DNA from: Acidithiobacillus montserratensis
GTDB lineage: Bacteria > Pseudomonadota > Gammaproteobacteria > Acidithiobacillales > Acidithiobacillaceae
Assembly (NCBI RefSeq): GCF_018853465.1
Contig: NZ_JABBOU010000049.1
Coordinates: forward strand, 1 to 22,885
Direction of reading: 5' to 3'
DNA length: 22,885 bases
The notes under the pieces are model-generated. The model saw only the letters and a program-made list of their open reading frames with translations, was not told where the DNA came from and made no database searches. Below, in pieces: positions 14,186-22,711 of this stretch. The position numbers were made by a program, and so were the translations under genes. Numbering within the stretch: position 1 is the first letter of the stretch; each line of letters begins with the position of its first letter.

Positions 14186-15795
14186 GCCTCTTCCTCATGC
14201 AGATTCCAACAGGGCAAAAATATTTTAAACAACACACCACCTTCGGCATGATTTTCACACTGCACATGCCCACCATTCATGCTGATCAACTCGCGCACCA
14301 TGGGCAAACCCAATCCCGTACCCCTGGAATTGGTTGTAAAAAAAGGCTCAAAAATGCGCTCCATGACTTCCGGCCGGATACCCGGACCAAAATCTCGCAG
14401 GGTCAGCATAACCTGTTCTTTGTTAAAGCGCTCCGCGCTGATTTCCATACGACATAAACCCTCTGCATCAATGCCATATTGCGCCGCATTATGCAACAAA
14501 TTCCAGATCACCTGACGCAACTGGGCAGGATCAGCGTAAACCAGCAGACTGCCCGGAATATCCTCCACCAGCACATGGGTCTCTGCCAACTGGGGATCCG
14601 CCTGCAGTTGAACTACCAGTTTCGGCAACCAGCTCGACAAGGCAATGGGCTCCAGATGAGCAGGCCCCGGCCGGGCCATTTCCAGTACCGATTCGACAAT
14701 GTCGTTAATTCGAACAGTTTCTCTTTCCAGGATGGCAAACAAATGCCGGGATCCCTTGTTTTCCAGATTTTCGTCCAGCAAATTGGCGGCATGACGGATG
14801 ACACTCAGGGGATTGCGGATTTCATGGGCGATATTGGCTGCGAGGCGCCCCAGCGCCGCCAATTGGGCCTCATGCTCCCGGGCTCGCAAGGCCAAGGCAT
14901 CGCGCAGCAGTAATAGCCGATAGGGGCTCTCCGGAAGCGTGATTTTTCGCACCAGCAAAGAAGGCGTGCGATCCCTGGCAGCTGGATCATCAGGGCCAAG
15001 AGGCAGCAGAACTTCATCGTCATCTCCTTGCTGCTTGATCAACATGGCGGCTATGCGCGCCTGCACCAGGTCGATGGCGACCGGCACATTGCCCCAAAAG
15101 CGATAGCCCGTCAGCTTCCGGGCGAGGGGATTGCTGAGGATGACCCGATTATGCCTGTCCAGTACCAGTACGCCCACATCCATGTATTGAACGATTTCCT
15201 GGTTCAGCATATTCAGGTTGAAAAGCTCCTGATCGCGCTGCTGAGCCAGACGATTGCCGCGATCCAGACTGCGGACCAGACTGTCGGCCAGTACCGCTAC
15301 CGCCACCAGGGCCAGAATATAAATAAACAGCTGGCCGAACAGAGGGTGTACGCTCGTCATGCCCCCTTGCAGGGATTCCACAACCAGCAGGAGTAACAAA
15401 ATCCAGACGAATAAAAAAGCGCCCTTGCCCCGCAGTAAACTGGCTACCGAAACCAGCAACAGAAAAGGAAGAATGCTGAACGGACCACTGATACCACCGC
15501 CATAATGCAACAACAGCAAAACCAGAACCGTATCGAGCAGGACCTGCAGCCAGACGTGCCAGCGCGATTGATCCGGGAGCTTCATCAACAGCAGCAGCAG
15601 ATAGAACAGGCTCATCCCGGCAGCCACCAGAGAAACCAGACTCAGGGGGCGCAGGCGGGGGCCCAGATCCAGCAGACTGGCACTGAAGGGGAGTTGCACC
15701 AGTACAGCAATGGCTGCCGCAATCAGTAGACGATAAGCGGACACACCCCACAAACGGCGCCAGGCGCCATCCTGCTGGAGCAATTCAGCCGTCAT
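14182..15795 (-). CDS. pilS: Type IV pilus sensor histidine kinase PilS
   Basis: PilS is the membrane kinase that phosphorylates PilR. The 537-residue product has about six hydrophobic membrane segments in residues 20-172, matching the six-TM sensor of Pseudomonas PilS. A PAS-like domain (about 195-300, YMDVGVLVLDRHNRVILSN) follows. The kinase core has the H-box NIAHEIRNPLSVIRHAANLL with H324, the N-box WNLLHNAAQYG (N432/N436), G1 DFGPGI (468-473), the F-box EPFFTT and G2 GTGLGL (492-497). In Pseudomonas the N-terminal region senses pilin in the membrane, and the same is inferred here. It starts 35 bp after pilB with AAGGA before the ATG, and its stop overlaps the pilR start. Confidence 0.93.
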   Translation of the reverse strand: MTAELLQQDGAWRRLWGVSAYRLLIAAAIAVLVQLPFSASLLDLGPRLRPLSLVSLVAAGMSLFYLLLLLMKLPDQSRWHVWLQVLLDTVLVLLLLHYGGGISGPFSILPFLLLVSVASLLRGKGAFLFVWILLLLLVVESLQGGMTSVHPLFGQLFIYILALVAVAVLADSLVRSLDRGNRLAQQRDQELFNLNMLNQEIVQYMDVGVLVLDRHNRVILSNPLARKLTGYRFWGNVPVAIDLVQARIAAMLIKQQGDDDEVLLPLGPDDPAARDRTPSLLVRKITLPESPYRLLLLRDALALRAREHEAQLAALGRLAANIAHEIRNPLSVIRHAANLLDENLENKGSRHLFAILERETVRINDIVESVLEMARPGPAHLEPIALSSWLPKLVVQLQADPQLAETHVLVEDIPGSLLVYADPAQLRQVIWNLLHNAAQYGIDAEGLCRMEISAERFNKEQVMLTLRDFGPGIRPEVMERIFEPFFTTNSRGTGLGLPMVRELISMNGGHVQCENHAEGGVLFKIFLPCWNLHEEEA

Positions 15796-15830
15796 GGAGG
15801 TCCTTAGCGGAGTGCCGCATCAGCAAACCA

Positions 15831-17546
15831 TTAGAGGTTGGTGACCCGCAGCACCTCTTCCAGGCTCGTCACCCCTTCCTTGACCCGGCGCAAGCCGTTC
15901 TGACGCATAGTGAGCACGCCCTCCGTGGCGGACTGGCGGGCCAAGTCCAGGGCGGTGCCGCCACGCATGATGATTTCGCGCATGGCATCACTGACCGGCA
16001 TGACCTGATAGAGTCCAATACGCCCCTTGTAACCGGTTTTATTGCACTCATCGCAACCTGCCGGGCCCATGGGCCGCCAGCCTTGCAACTCTTCGGCAGC
16101 AAAGCCCGCCTCGACCAGCGCCTGATCGGGAATGCGGACCGGCTTTTTGCAATGGGTGCAGAGCTTGCGGGCCAGACGTTGGGCCATGACCAGATGCACC
16201 CCACCGGCGATGTTATAGGTGGGGATACCCATGTTTTCCAGCCGGGTCAGACTTTGGGGCGCGTCATTGGTGTGCAGAGTGGCCAGCACCAGATGGCCAG
16301 TCTGCGCTGCCTTGATGGCCGTTTCCGCAGTTTCTAAATCGCGGACCTCACCGACCATGATGATGTCAGGATCCTGGCGCAAAAAGGAACGCAGTGCAGC
16401 GGCAAAATTTAAGCCAATGCGTTCATTGATATTCACCTGATTGATGCCATACACCGGAATTTCCACCGGATCTTCCGCCGTACTGATATTGCAGTCACCG
16501 GTATTGAGGATATTCAAGGCCGTGTAAAGAGTGGTGGTTTTACCTGAGCCGGTCGGTCCTGTCACCAGAATCATGCCGTAGGGACGGTGAATGGCTTCTT
16601 CAAAAGCTTTGCGCTGTTCCGGCAGAAAGCCGAGATGCTCTATGGGCACCTTGGAGCTGGCCGGATCCAGCAAACGCAGGACAATGGTTTCCCCAAAACT
16701 GGTTGGCAGAAAAGACACACGAAAGTCAATGACCCGGGCAGGAGATACCCGCACCCGCAAACGCCCATCCTGGGGTAAACGACGCTCGGAAATATCCAGA
16801 CGACACAGAATTTTCAGTCGCGAGGTAATCCCATCACGCAGGGCCAGTGGGGGATGCAAGGCATCCTGCAAAACCCCATCCAGACGATAACGCACTCGGA
16901 GATCCTTTTCATAGGGTTCCAGATGAATATCTGAAACCCCCCGCTGAATGGCATCCAGCAGCAGTTGCTGGACAAAACGCACCACCGGTGCATCATCGAC
17001 CGTTCCATCGCTGTCCTTGGCGAGATCAAATTCTTCCTGGGCATCTGCGGTGGCCTCATCCTTGGCCTTGTCCAGGAAAATATCTTCAATACCGGTACCG
17101 GCATTATTGGCAAGATGGACCGCACGCATCAGCTTGTCGGCTTCGACAAGAATCGGCACCACCTGCAAACCGGTATTGAATTTGATGTCCTCCACCGCCT
17201 TGAAATCGGTGGGGTCGGCCATGGCCAGATAAAGGGTGTCGCCGCGTTTGGATAAAGGCAGGACCAGATAGCGGCTCATCAGGTTTTTATCGACCCGGCG
17301 CAGCAGCAGATCGTCAATAATGACAGCGTCCAGGTCAAGCATGGGCATGTTGTAGCGCTGGGAGAGGTGCGCCATCAGTGCTGCGGCCGGAACTGCCCCT
17401 TTTTCCACCGCATAAAACAGCAAGGGTTTCTTGCCGCGCCCAGGGTCATTGGCAAGATTGACCAGTTGCGCTTCATTCCCCAGCCCGTTACTGACCAGGG
17501 CCCGCAGTACGGGCGTTAAAGCTATTTGTTCCGGGTTTGCAGCCAT
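15831..17546 (-). CDS. pilB: Type IV pilus assembly ATPase PilB
   Basis: PilB is the hexameric cytoplasmic ATPase that powers pilus extension. The 571-residue product has the N-terminal MshEN-type/GspE N-terminal domain, an N2 domain around VSDIHLEPYEKDLRVRYRLDG, Walker A GPTGSGKT (330-337) and the Asp box AEDPVE (357-362). The Walker B/His-box region is IIMVGEVRDLETAETA with TGHLVLATLHTND, and a zinc-binding tetracysteine element has C463, C466, C498 and C501. The ATG at 17546 is the only sensible start and lies inside the 3' end of aroE, giving a 25-bp overlap. The start has only a poorly spaced GGAGG (13 nt) or close AAGG (2 nt), so coupling to aroE translation is likely. pilC does not follow. 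Confidence 0.96.
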   Translation of the reverse strand: MAANPEQIALTPVLRALVSNGLGNEAQLVNLANDPGRGKKPLLFYAVEKGAVPAAALMAHLSQRYNMPMLDLDAVIIDDLLLRRVDKNLMSRYLVLPLSKRGDTLYLAMADPTDFKAVEDIKFNTGLQVVPILVEADKLMRAVHLANNAGTGIEDIFLDKAKDEATADAQEEFDLAKDSDGTVDDAPVVRFVQQLLLDAIQRGVSDIHLEPYEKDLRVRYRLDGVLQDALHPPLALRDGITSRLKILCRLDISERRLPQDGRLRVRVSPARVIDFRVSFLPTSFGETIVLRLLDPASSKVPIEHLGFLPEQRKAFEEAIHRPYGMILVTGPTGSGKTTTLYTALNILNTGDCNISTAEDPVEIPVYGINQVNINERIGLNFAAALRSFLRQDPDIIMVGEVRDLETAETAIKAAQTGHLVLATLHTNDAPQSLTRLENMGIPTYNIAGGVHLVMAQRLARKLCTHCKKPVRIPDQALVEAGFAAEELQGWRPMGPAGCDECNKTGYKGRIGLYQVMPVSDAMREIIMRGGTALDLARQSATEGVLTMRQNGLRRVKEGVTSLEEVLRVTNL

Positions 17547-18418
17547 CGCCTTAATGTATCCTCCACAAGGGGGGTTTGCGGTAAAACACCCGTCCAGATG
17601 CGGAAGCTCTCTGCACCCTGTTCCACCAGCATCCCCAAGCCGTCCATTGCGTCCCGCCCACACTGGCGGGCAGTCCGTAACAACGGGGTTTCCAAGGGGT
17701 TATAGACAATATCGTAAACTTTGCCATGGGCTGGCAAGCATTCCAGATCCAGCTCCGGATGACTTTCTCCATGCAGGCCCAGGGCGCTGGTATTCACCAG
17801 CAAGCCGATCCGGGGCAAAATCCGGGTCAGGCTTTTGCGCTCCAGGGGCAGGGGATGCAGGGGAAACTGCGTGAATTCCCTGGCCAGCTTTTCCGCCCGG
17901 TCAGGATGCCGGTTGGCCACATAAATGGCCGGACAGCCGGCACTCCCCAAAGCATAAACAATGGCTCTGGCTGCGCCTCCTGCACCAATGACCAATACCG
18001 CTGTAGCGCGCCAGTCGTTGCCGGCACAACGCTCCAAAGCCCGCTGAAAACCCAGGGCATCGGTGTTCGTCCCATAACTGCGCCCCGCCGTAAAATGAAT
18101 CGTGTTGACGGCGCCGATTTGTTGCGCTTCAGGGCTGAGATCATCGACCAGGGACAATACCGCTTCCTTGTGGGGAACGGTGATATTGAGGCCTTGCACT
18201 CCCGAGGCAGCAAGGCCTTCCAGGACCTTGGGCAAATCCTCCGCCCTTGCCGGGAAGGGAACATACACGGTGTCGAGGCCCTGTTGCGCGGCAAACAGGC
18301 GATGCATCCAGGGCGACAGACTATGTTTTACCGGATCACCGATGATGCCGTAGACGACACTCGCACCGCCAGGATGCCACATTTCTGCGGCTGACAAAGT
18401 TTCGGAATCAATGCCCAT
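17522..18418 (-). CDS. aroE: Shikimate dehydrogenase (NADP+)
   Basis: AroE reduces 3-dehydroshikimate to shikimate with NADPH. The 298-residue product contains the substrate motif GDPVKHSLSPWMH (28-39), the catalytic lysine K84 in NITVPHKE, N105 in GAVNT, D120 in GTNTDALGF, the NADP-binding glycine loop GAGGAA (145-150), and VANRHPDRA, whose Asn-Arg is typical of the NADP-specificity segment. The start is the ATG at 18418, preceded by GGAGAAGG. It gives an unusual N-terminal extension of about 20 residues. An ATG at 18382 would remove most of it but has no ribosome site. It overlaps anmK by 11 bp and pilB by 25 bp. The product of AroQ in this window is its substrate. Confidence 0.95.
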   Translation of the reverse strand: MGIDSETLSAAEMWHPGGASVVYGIIGDPVKHSLSPWMHRLFAAQQGLDTVYVPFPARAEDLPKVLEGLAASGVQGLNITVPHKEAVLSLVDDLSPEAQQIGAVNTIHFTAGRSYGTNTDALGFQRALERCAGNDWRATAVLVIGAGGAARAIVYALGSAGCPAIYVANRHPDRAEKLAREFTQFPLHPLPLERKSLTRILPRIGLLVNTSALGLHGESHPELDLECLPAHGKVYDIVYNPLETPLLRTARQCGRDAMDGLGMLVEQGAESFRIWTGVLPQTPLVEDTLRRWLQTRNK

Positions 18419-19568
18419 CAATACATGCCTTCTCCGGATAATTGGCCAGCACAGCGAGCAGCTTCGGCCAGTTTTTACCGGGCAGGATATTACCCAGCAC
18501 TACGGACTGGCGAACACCGGTCACCTGAGCATAAGGCAAGGTTCTGCCCAGTAAACATTGCCCGCCCAACCAGGCAAAGGCCAGAGCCTCCAGAGCCTGG
18601 GCCGGGATTCCGCTGACTTGTGCACCGAGCCACACCGGCAATTCCGGTAAAGCTGCCCGCAGCGCATTTATCAAGGTCGGATTTTCGGCACCACCGCCAA
18701 AAACCAGAAGCTCGGCCGCTCCAGGCGTCCAGGCCCGCAACGCCTCAGCGATGCTGCGCGCGGTCAGCGCCGTGATCGTCGCCACAAAATCCGTCTCTCC
18801 ATAAGGCCAATCCGCCCACCAGCTACGGACCAACTGATCGTCAAAACTTTCCCGTCCTGTACTTTTGGGTGGAACCTGCCGGAAAAAGGGATGCTTGAGC
18901 CACTGCATCAGCGGCCCTTCCTGAACTTTTCCGGCAGCACCCAAGCGGCCGTCCAGATCACATTGGGATGCACCACCACTGAGCAAGCGAACTGCTGCAT
19001 CGATCAAGACATTGCCGGGACCACTGTCAAAAGCCTGCAGAGGACGGGGATCGCCAGCACCCGGAATCCAGGTCAAATTGGCCATTCCCCCGAGATTCAG
19101 GATGGCCCACGCCTGATCATTCTGAAAAAGATAGTGATGAAAGGGTGGCACCAAAGGCGCACCTTCCCCGCCTGCCGCCACATCTGCACGCCGAAAATCA
19201 TGAACCACCGTCAACCCGGTAGCTACGGCCACATCGGCGGCCGAACCAATCTGCAGGGTAAAACCCGGCTCGGCGCGGGGCTGATGGCGGATGGTCTGAC
19301 CGTGCAGGGCAATGAAATCCACGGGACCCATTTGCGCAATGGCAGCCTGGGCCACATCGGCGTAACAGGCACCCAGATGACGATCCAGTATAGCCATGTG
19401 TTCCACGGGCAAAGGACCATTGCCCGCAAGCACCATATCCCGCAAGGGCGCAGCAAAAGCCTGGCTATACATCCCGACATAAGCCTGTTCACGAGGGGCC
19501 GCAAAATCCAGCAGAGCGGCATCCACCCCATCGGCACTGGTCCCGGACATCAAGCCCAAAGCGCGCAT
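18408..19568 (-). CDS. anmK: Anhydro-N-acetylmuramic acid kinase
   Basis: AnmK converts 1,6-anhydroMurNAc from peptidoglycan turnover into MurNAc-6-phosphate using ATP, opening the anhydro ring. The 386-residue length fits the family. Clear motifs are GLMSGTSADGVDAALLD at the N-terminus, FIALHGQTIRHQP, the catalytic Asp region VVHDFRRADVAAGGEGAPLV, LNLGGMANLTWIP, DSGPGNVLID and the C-terminal GGGAENPTL ATP-site motif. It feeds on the anhydro ends that lytic transglycosylases such as the one at 7262-7960 produce. A good ribosome site is not obvious before the ATG. It follows slyD by 126 bp containing an inverted repeat and overlaps aroE. Confidence 0.96.
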   Translation of the reverse strand: MRALGLMSGTSADGVDAALLDFAAPREQAYVGMYSQAFAAPLRDMVLAGNGPLPVEHMAILDRHLGACYADVAQAAIAQMGPVDFIALHGQTIRHQPRAEPGFTLQIGSAADVAVATGLTVVHDFRRADVAAGGEGAPLVPPFHHYLFQNDQAWAILNLGGMANLTWIPGAGDPRPLQAFDSGPGNVLIDAAVRLLSGGASQCDLDGRLGAAGKVQEGPLMQWLKHPFFRQVPPKSTGRESFDDQLVRSWWADWPYGETDFVATITALTARSIAEALRAWTPGAAELLVFGGGAENPTLINALRAALPELPVWLGAQVSGIPAQALEALAFAWLGGQCLLGRTLPYAQVTGVRQSVVLGNILPGKNWPKLLAVLANYPEKACIDGH

Positions 19569-19601
19569 GGAGTCAGCTCAAATCATTGTGGGCGGGGATG
19601 A

Positions 19602-19656
19602 ACTTGCGGCCAGACATCCTGATCGGCGCGGAATTCCGTACCAGTAGGCCGCAAGT
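19602..19656. repeat. Long inverted repeat between slyD and anmK
   Basis: A perfect 10-bp arm, ACTTGCGGCC (19602-19611), is mirrored by GGCCGCAAGT (19647-19656) across 35 nt. The loop contains a second perfect 10-bp palindrome, CGGAATTCCG (19629-19638). There is no T-run after it on the minus strand, so it does not look like an intrinsic terminator. It could be a structured leader of anmK or a protein-binding site. Confidence 0.45.
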
Positions 19657-19694
19657 CAGCAGCAGATGGCTGATGAGTCGCGGATCGCCTCCGG

Positions 19695-20177
19695 TCAATG
19701 CTCGTGACCGTGCTCGCCATGCACATGACCATGCGCCAGTTCTTCCGCTGTCGCATCACGCACATCCAGAACGGTGACATCAAAGTTGAGGGTCATGCCC
19801 GCCAGTGGATGGTTCAGGTCCACGGTGACATCTTCTCCCTCAATATCAATGACCGTGGCCAGACGCATACCTTCGTCCGTCTCAGTTTCAAACTGGGTCC
19901 CGATTTCCAGCTCTTCCGGATCATCAAAATCTTCCCTGGCTACCACTTCCACCAGATCTTCGTCCCAATCTCCGTAGCCTTCTTCCGGGGGAATGGACAC
20001 CTCGACCTTGTCACCCGTGCGGTGCCCGGCCAGCGCCTGCTCCAGGCCGGGAATGATGCCGTGGTGACCATGCAGATAAATGAGGGGCTCTTCACCTACC
20101 GAGCTGTCAATCAGCTCGCCCTCTTCGTCGGTGAGGGAATAGTCGATGGTGACTACCTTGTCTTTGCTGATAATCAT
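19695..20177 (-). CDS. slyD: FKBP-type peptidyl-prolyl isomerase, SlyD-like
   Basis: SlyD-type proteins are cytoplasmic FKBP prolyl isomerases with a chaperone insert. Several bind nickel or other metals through a His-rich tail. The 160-residue product starts ISKDKVVTIDYSLTDEEGELIDSS. It has the FKBP motif PLIYLHGHHGIIPGLEQALAG (split by the usual insert-in-flap design), the IPPEEGYGDWDEDLVEVV segment entering the chaperone domain, and DVTVDLNHPLAGMTLNFDVTV, the closing FKBP strand. The C-terminus AHGHVHGEHGHEH is His-rich but far shorter than the E. coli tail and lacks its cysteines. AGGA precedes the ATG. It stands 54 bp after hemH and could aid metal handling, though that is inference. Confidence 0.93.
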   Translation of the reverse strand: MIISKDKVVTIDYSLTDEEGELIDSSVGEEPLIYLHGHHGIIPGLEQALAGHRTGDKVEVSIPPEEGYGDWDEDLVEVVAREDFDDPEELEIGTQFETETDEGMRLATVIDIEGEDVTVDLNHPLAGMTLNFDVTVLDVRDATAEELAHGHVHGEHGHEH

Positions 20178-20231
20178 GTGGCGCGTCCTATGGCTGAGAG
20201 ATGAAGAAGGAAGACTGATTTCATGGGGATT

Positions 20232-21245
20232 CTAGCCCGACTGGGTAGAAACGGCAAAATTTTCGGGAAGCTCCCAGTTTTGCCATGAAGGCGTCAAAAT
20301 TTCTGAAAATGCATTGATCCATATAGGATTATCATTCAGCGCCGGAATATAACGCAAGGCCTTGCCGCCCGCGCCTAAAAAAGTTTCTTTGCCTTCCAGG
20401 GCGATTTCCTGAAGCGTTTCCACACAATCCGCCGTAAATCCGGGACAGAGCGCATCGATTTCCTCCACCCCCTCTTTCGCCAGCTGTATCAGCATCTTGT
20501 CTGTATAGGGTTCGAGCCACTTTGCGGCGCCAAAGCGACTTTGAAAAGTTTGCACCCATTCCCCCTGCTGCAGACCCAGCTCCCGCACCAGTAGCGCCGT
20601 GGTTTTTTCGCACTGCCGACGGTAGGGATCGCCTAACTGGATGGAGCGCTGCGGTAAACCATGAAAAGAGATGAGCAATTTTTTGGCGCGGCCGTTTTCC
20701 TGCCACCAGTGTTTGACAGTTTCAGCAAGGGCCCGAATATAGGCAGGGTGATCATGCCAGTCGCGCAGCATGCGCAATTCCGGAATTTCCCGCATGCTGC
20801 GAAATTCTTCTGCGACCTTGTCAAAAATAGAGGCGGTAGTGGCGGCGGCGTACTGAGGGTAGAGCGGGACTAACAGGACCTTTTCGCAGCCTGCCTGACG
20901 CAGCTCTGCAAGTCCCTGGCGCAAAGAGGGTTTTCCGTAACGCATGGCCAGCGTGACCCGCACACCTCCCGGAAAGTGGGTATCCGCATATTTTTGCAGA
21001 CCTTCGGCAAGACGTTGACTGTATACCAACAGAGGAGATCCCTCCGGCATCCAGATGCTGGCATAATTGCGGGCGGAACGGGCCGGACGAAAAGTCAGAA
21101 TCGGACCGTTCAATATGGGCCACCAGATAACCCGGGGTAACTCCACTACCCGAGTATCACTGAGAAACTCGCGCAGATAACGTCGTACCGCCGGGGCCGT
21201 GGGAGCTTCCGGCGTACCCAGATTAACGAGCAATACACCAATCAT
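20232..21245 (-). CDS. hemH: Ferrochelatase
   Basis: HemH inserts Fe2+ into protoporphyrin IX, the last step of protoheme synthesis, at the inner membrane surface. The 337-residue product shows GVLLVNLGTPEAPTAPAVRRYL at the N-terminus, SPLLVYSQRLAEGL, VTLAMRYGKPSL, VPLYPQYAAATTAS, the active-site His H195 in ISFHGLPQRSIQLGDPYRRQC, FQSRFGAAKWLEPYTD, and CPGFTADCVETLQEI with the conserved glutamate. The ATG overlaps the xthA stop by 4 bp (ATGA), and a strong AGGAGG lies just before it. Confidence 0.97.
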   Translation of the reverse strand: MIGVLLVNLGTPEAPTAPAVRRYLREFLSDTRVVELPRVIWWPILNGPILTFRPARSARNYASIWMPEGSPLLVYSQRLAEGLQKYADTHFPGGVRVTLAMRYGKPSLRQGLAELRQAGCEKVLLVPLYPQYAAATTASIFDKVAEEFRSMREIPELRMLRDWHDHPAYIRALAETVKHWWQENGRAKKLLISFHGLPQRSIQLGDPYRRQCEKTTALLVRELGLQQGEWVQTFQSRFGAAKWLEPYTDKMLIQLAKEGVEEIDALCPGFTADCVETLQEIALEGKETFLGAGGKALRYIPALNDNPIWINAFSEILTPSWQNWELPENFAVSTQSG

Positions 21246-22021
21246 CTCTCCTCCTGTAACACTATAAAGACGGGGGCATGGTCCGAAGGTCGTTCAGCCC
21301 CCCGGGCATTGCGGTCGATGACCACATCCTGAATTGTAGGCAACAAGGCATTAGAGGCCAGGATCAGATCAATACGCAGCCCGCGATTACGGCGAAAACC
21401 CGCAGCCCGATAATCCCACCAACTCCACTCCTGGAGATCACCGTGGTGTTGCCGCCAACTATCCTGTAATCCCAGCTCCAGCAAAGCTGTCAAGGCCGCC
21501 CGCTCCGGCGGAGAACAGAGCACATCTTCACCCCAAGCCACCGGGTCGAATACATCGCGATCATCAGGCGCAATATTGAAATCGCCAACCAGCAGCAATT
21601 GCGGCCACTGCGCCAGTTCACTGGCTATTAGCCCGCGCAGACGCTCCAGCCACTGCAGTTTGTAGGGATACTTGTCACTCTCCAGGGACTGGCCGTTGGG
21701 CACATATACATTGACGACACGAATACCCGCAAATGTGGCCGCGCAAAGACGGGCTTGACCATCCCCGCCATCGGGCCAGTCACATTGAGGGCTTTCCGGT
21801 TTGGCACGGCTCAGGATGGCAACGCCATTATAAGTGGGTTGCCCATGATATAGGGCGTGATACCCCGCCGCCGCCAGCTCTGCGACGGGAAATTTTTCAT
21901 CCACCAGCTTGGTTTCCTGAAGGCAAAGCAGATCGGGCGATTGCTCCTGCAACCACTCCAGCACCTGAGGAAGACGCACCTTGAGTGAGTTGACGTTCCA
22001 GCTGGCGATTTTCATGGACAT
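21242..22021 (-). CDS. xthA: Exodeoxyribonuclease III / AP endonuclease
   Basis: Exonuclease III repairs abasic sites and blocked 3' ends in base-excision repair. The 259-residue product has the endonuclease/exonuclease/phosphatase fold signatures: IASWNVNSLKVRLPQVLEWL, LQETKL with metal-binding E36, NVYVPNG, VGDFNIAPDD (D147, N149), WWDYRAAGFRRNRGLRIDLI (D218) and the terminal SDHAPV (D247-H248). The first ATG at 22021 overlaps the GST stop as TAATG. A second ATG at 22015, two codons later, begins the conserved MKIASWN and could be the real start. The 3' end overlaps hemH by 4 bp, so GST, xthA and hemH are one translationally linked unit. Confidence 0.96.
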   Translation of the reverse strand: MSMKIASWNVNSLKVRLPQVLEWLQEQSPDLLCLQETKLVDEKFPVAELAAAGYHALYHGQPTYNGVAILSRAKPESPQCDWPDGGDGQARLCAATFAGIRVVNVYVPNGQSLESDKYPYKLQWLERLRGLIASELAQWPQLLLVGDFNIAPDDRDVFDPVAWGEDVLCSPPERAALTALLELGLQDSWRQHHGDLQEWSWWDYRAAGFRRNRGLRIDLILASNALLPTIQDVVIDRNARGAERPSDHAPVFIVLQEER

Positions 22022-22623
22022 TACTGGGGCAGCGTCGCGCTGATGCTGGGCCGTAAACGCATACTGTGCATCCAGGCCATCAGGTCGGGAAACTGGACCA
22101 GAAAATCCGGAGCGCGCAAATCCACATACCCCACAGCAGCGACCGTCGCTATTTGCGACAGATTCAATACGGGAGCATTTGCTGCATCTTTCCAGGCTTT
22201 ACTTTCTTCCTGGAGCATTGCCAGGGCTGTGCAGACTTTAGCTTTGGCCCGTTGCAACATGTTCAGATCCTGACAATCCGTAGCATGACGCTGCTCCAGC
22301 ACCCAGGCAATGGTGGTATCCATAATGCCGCTGGCCAGGGCCTCGACCCGGAGCGCTTCGATGCGCGCCTCGGGGTCCCGGGGAATAATGGCAGGATCCG
22401 GGCGCAACATTTCCAGGTACTGAATAATCACGGCGGAATCGTAAACTGCTGAACCATCGTTGCGCAGCAATACCGGGATTTTCCCCAAGGGGTTGTGGGA
22501 CAGGGCGGCATGTTCCGGCGCCCGCAAATTGACCCATTCCACTTCACAGGGCAGATTTTTTTCGAGTAATGCCATACGGACTTTGCGGGCGTAGGGACTG
22601 GTTTCGGTAGCGAACAGGCGCAT
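22021..22623 (-). CDS. Glutathione S-transferase family protein (YibF-like)
   Basis: The 200-residue product has an N-terminal thioredoxin-fold GST domain with SPYARKVR (9-16), HNPLGKIPVL with cis-Pro P50, and the glutathione-contacting DSAVIIQYLE (D62-S63). An all-helical C-terminal domain contains GIMDTTIAWVLEQR and LSQIATVAAVGYVDLR. It resembles E. coli YibF throughout more than SspA. Whether it binds glutathione is not shown, and organisms of this type may have other thiols. AAGGAG lies 6 nt before the ATG. It is the first gene of the long minus-strand array and is divergent from rlmJ. Confidence 0.9.
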   Translation of the reverse strand: MRLFATETSPYARKVRMALLEKNLPCEVEWVNLRAPEHAALSHNPLGKIPVLLRNDGSAVYDSAVIIQYLEMLRPDPAIIPRDPEARIEALRVEALASGIMDTTIAWVLEQRHATDCQDLNMLQRAKAKVCTALAMLQEESKAWKDAANAPVLNLSQIATVAAVGYVDLRAPDFLVQFPDLMAWMHSMRLRPSISATLPQ

Positions 22624-22661
22624 CTTTTTCTCCTTATGGGTAGGCCAGCGTGGACTCTGCT

Positions 22662-22690
22662 ATCATGACGAAAGCATCGCCTCAAGCCAA
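22662..22690 (-). promoter_or_regulatory. Sigma-70-like promoter for the GST-xthA-hemH unit
   Basis: On the minus strand TTGGCT (22685-22690) and CATGAT (22662-22667) are separated by 17 nt, each matching four of six consensus bases. The leader would be about 33 nt. The region is only 88 bp and must also serve rlmJ on the other strand. Confidence 0.35.
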
Positions 22691-22711
22691 GCCCAGGAAT
22701 CGCCAGGAACC

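Noticed and set aside
19583..19783. Small minus-strand open frame between slyD and anmK
   Set aside because: More than a third of it overlaps slyD in another frame, and it has no ribosome site or recognisable motif.
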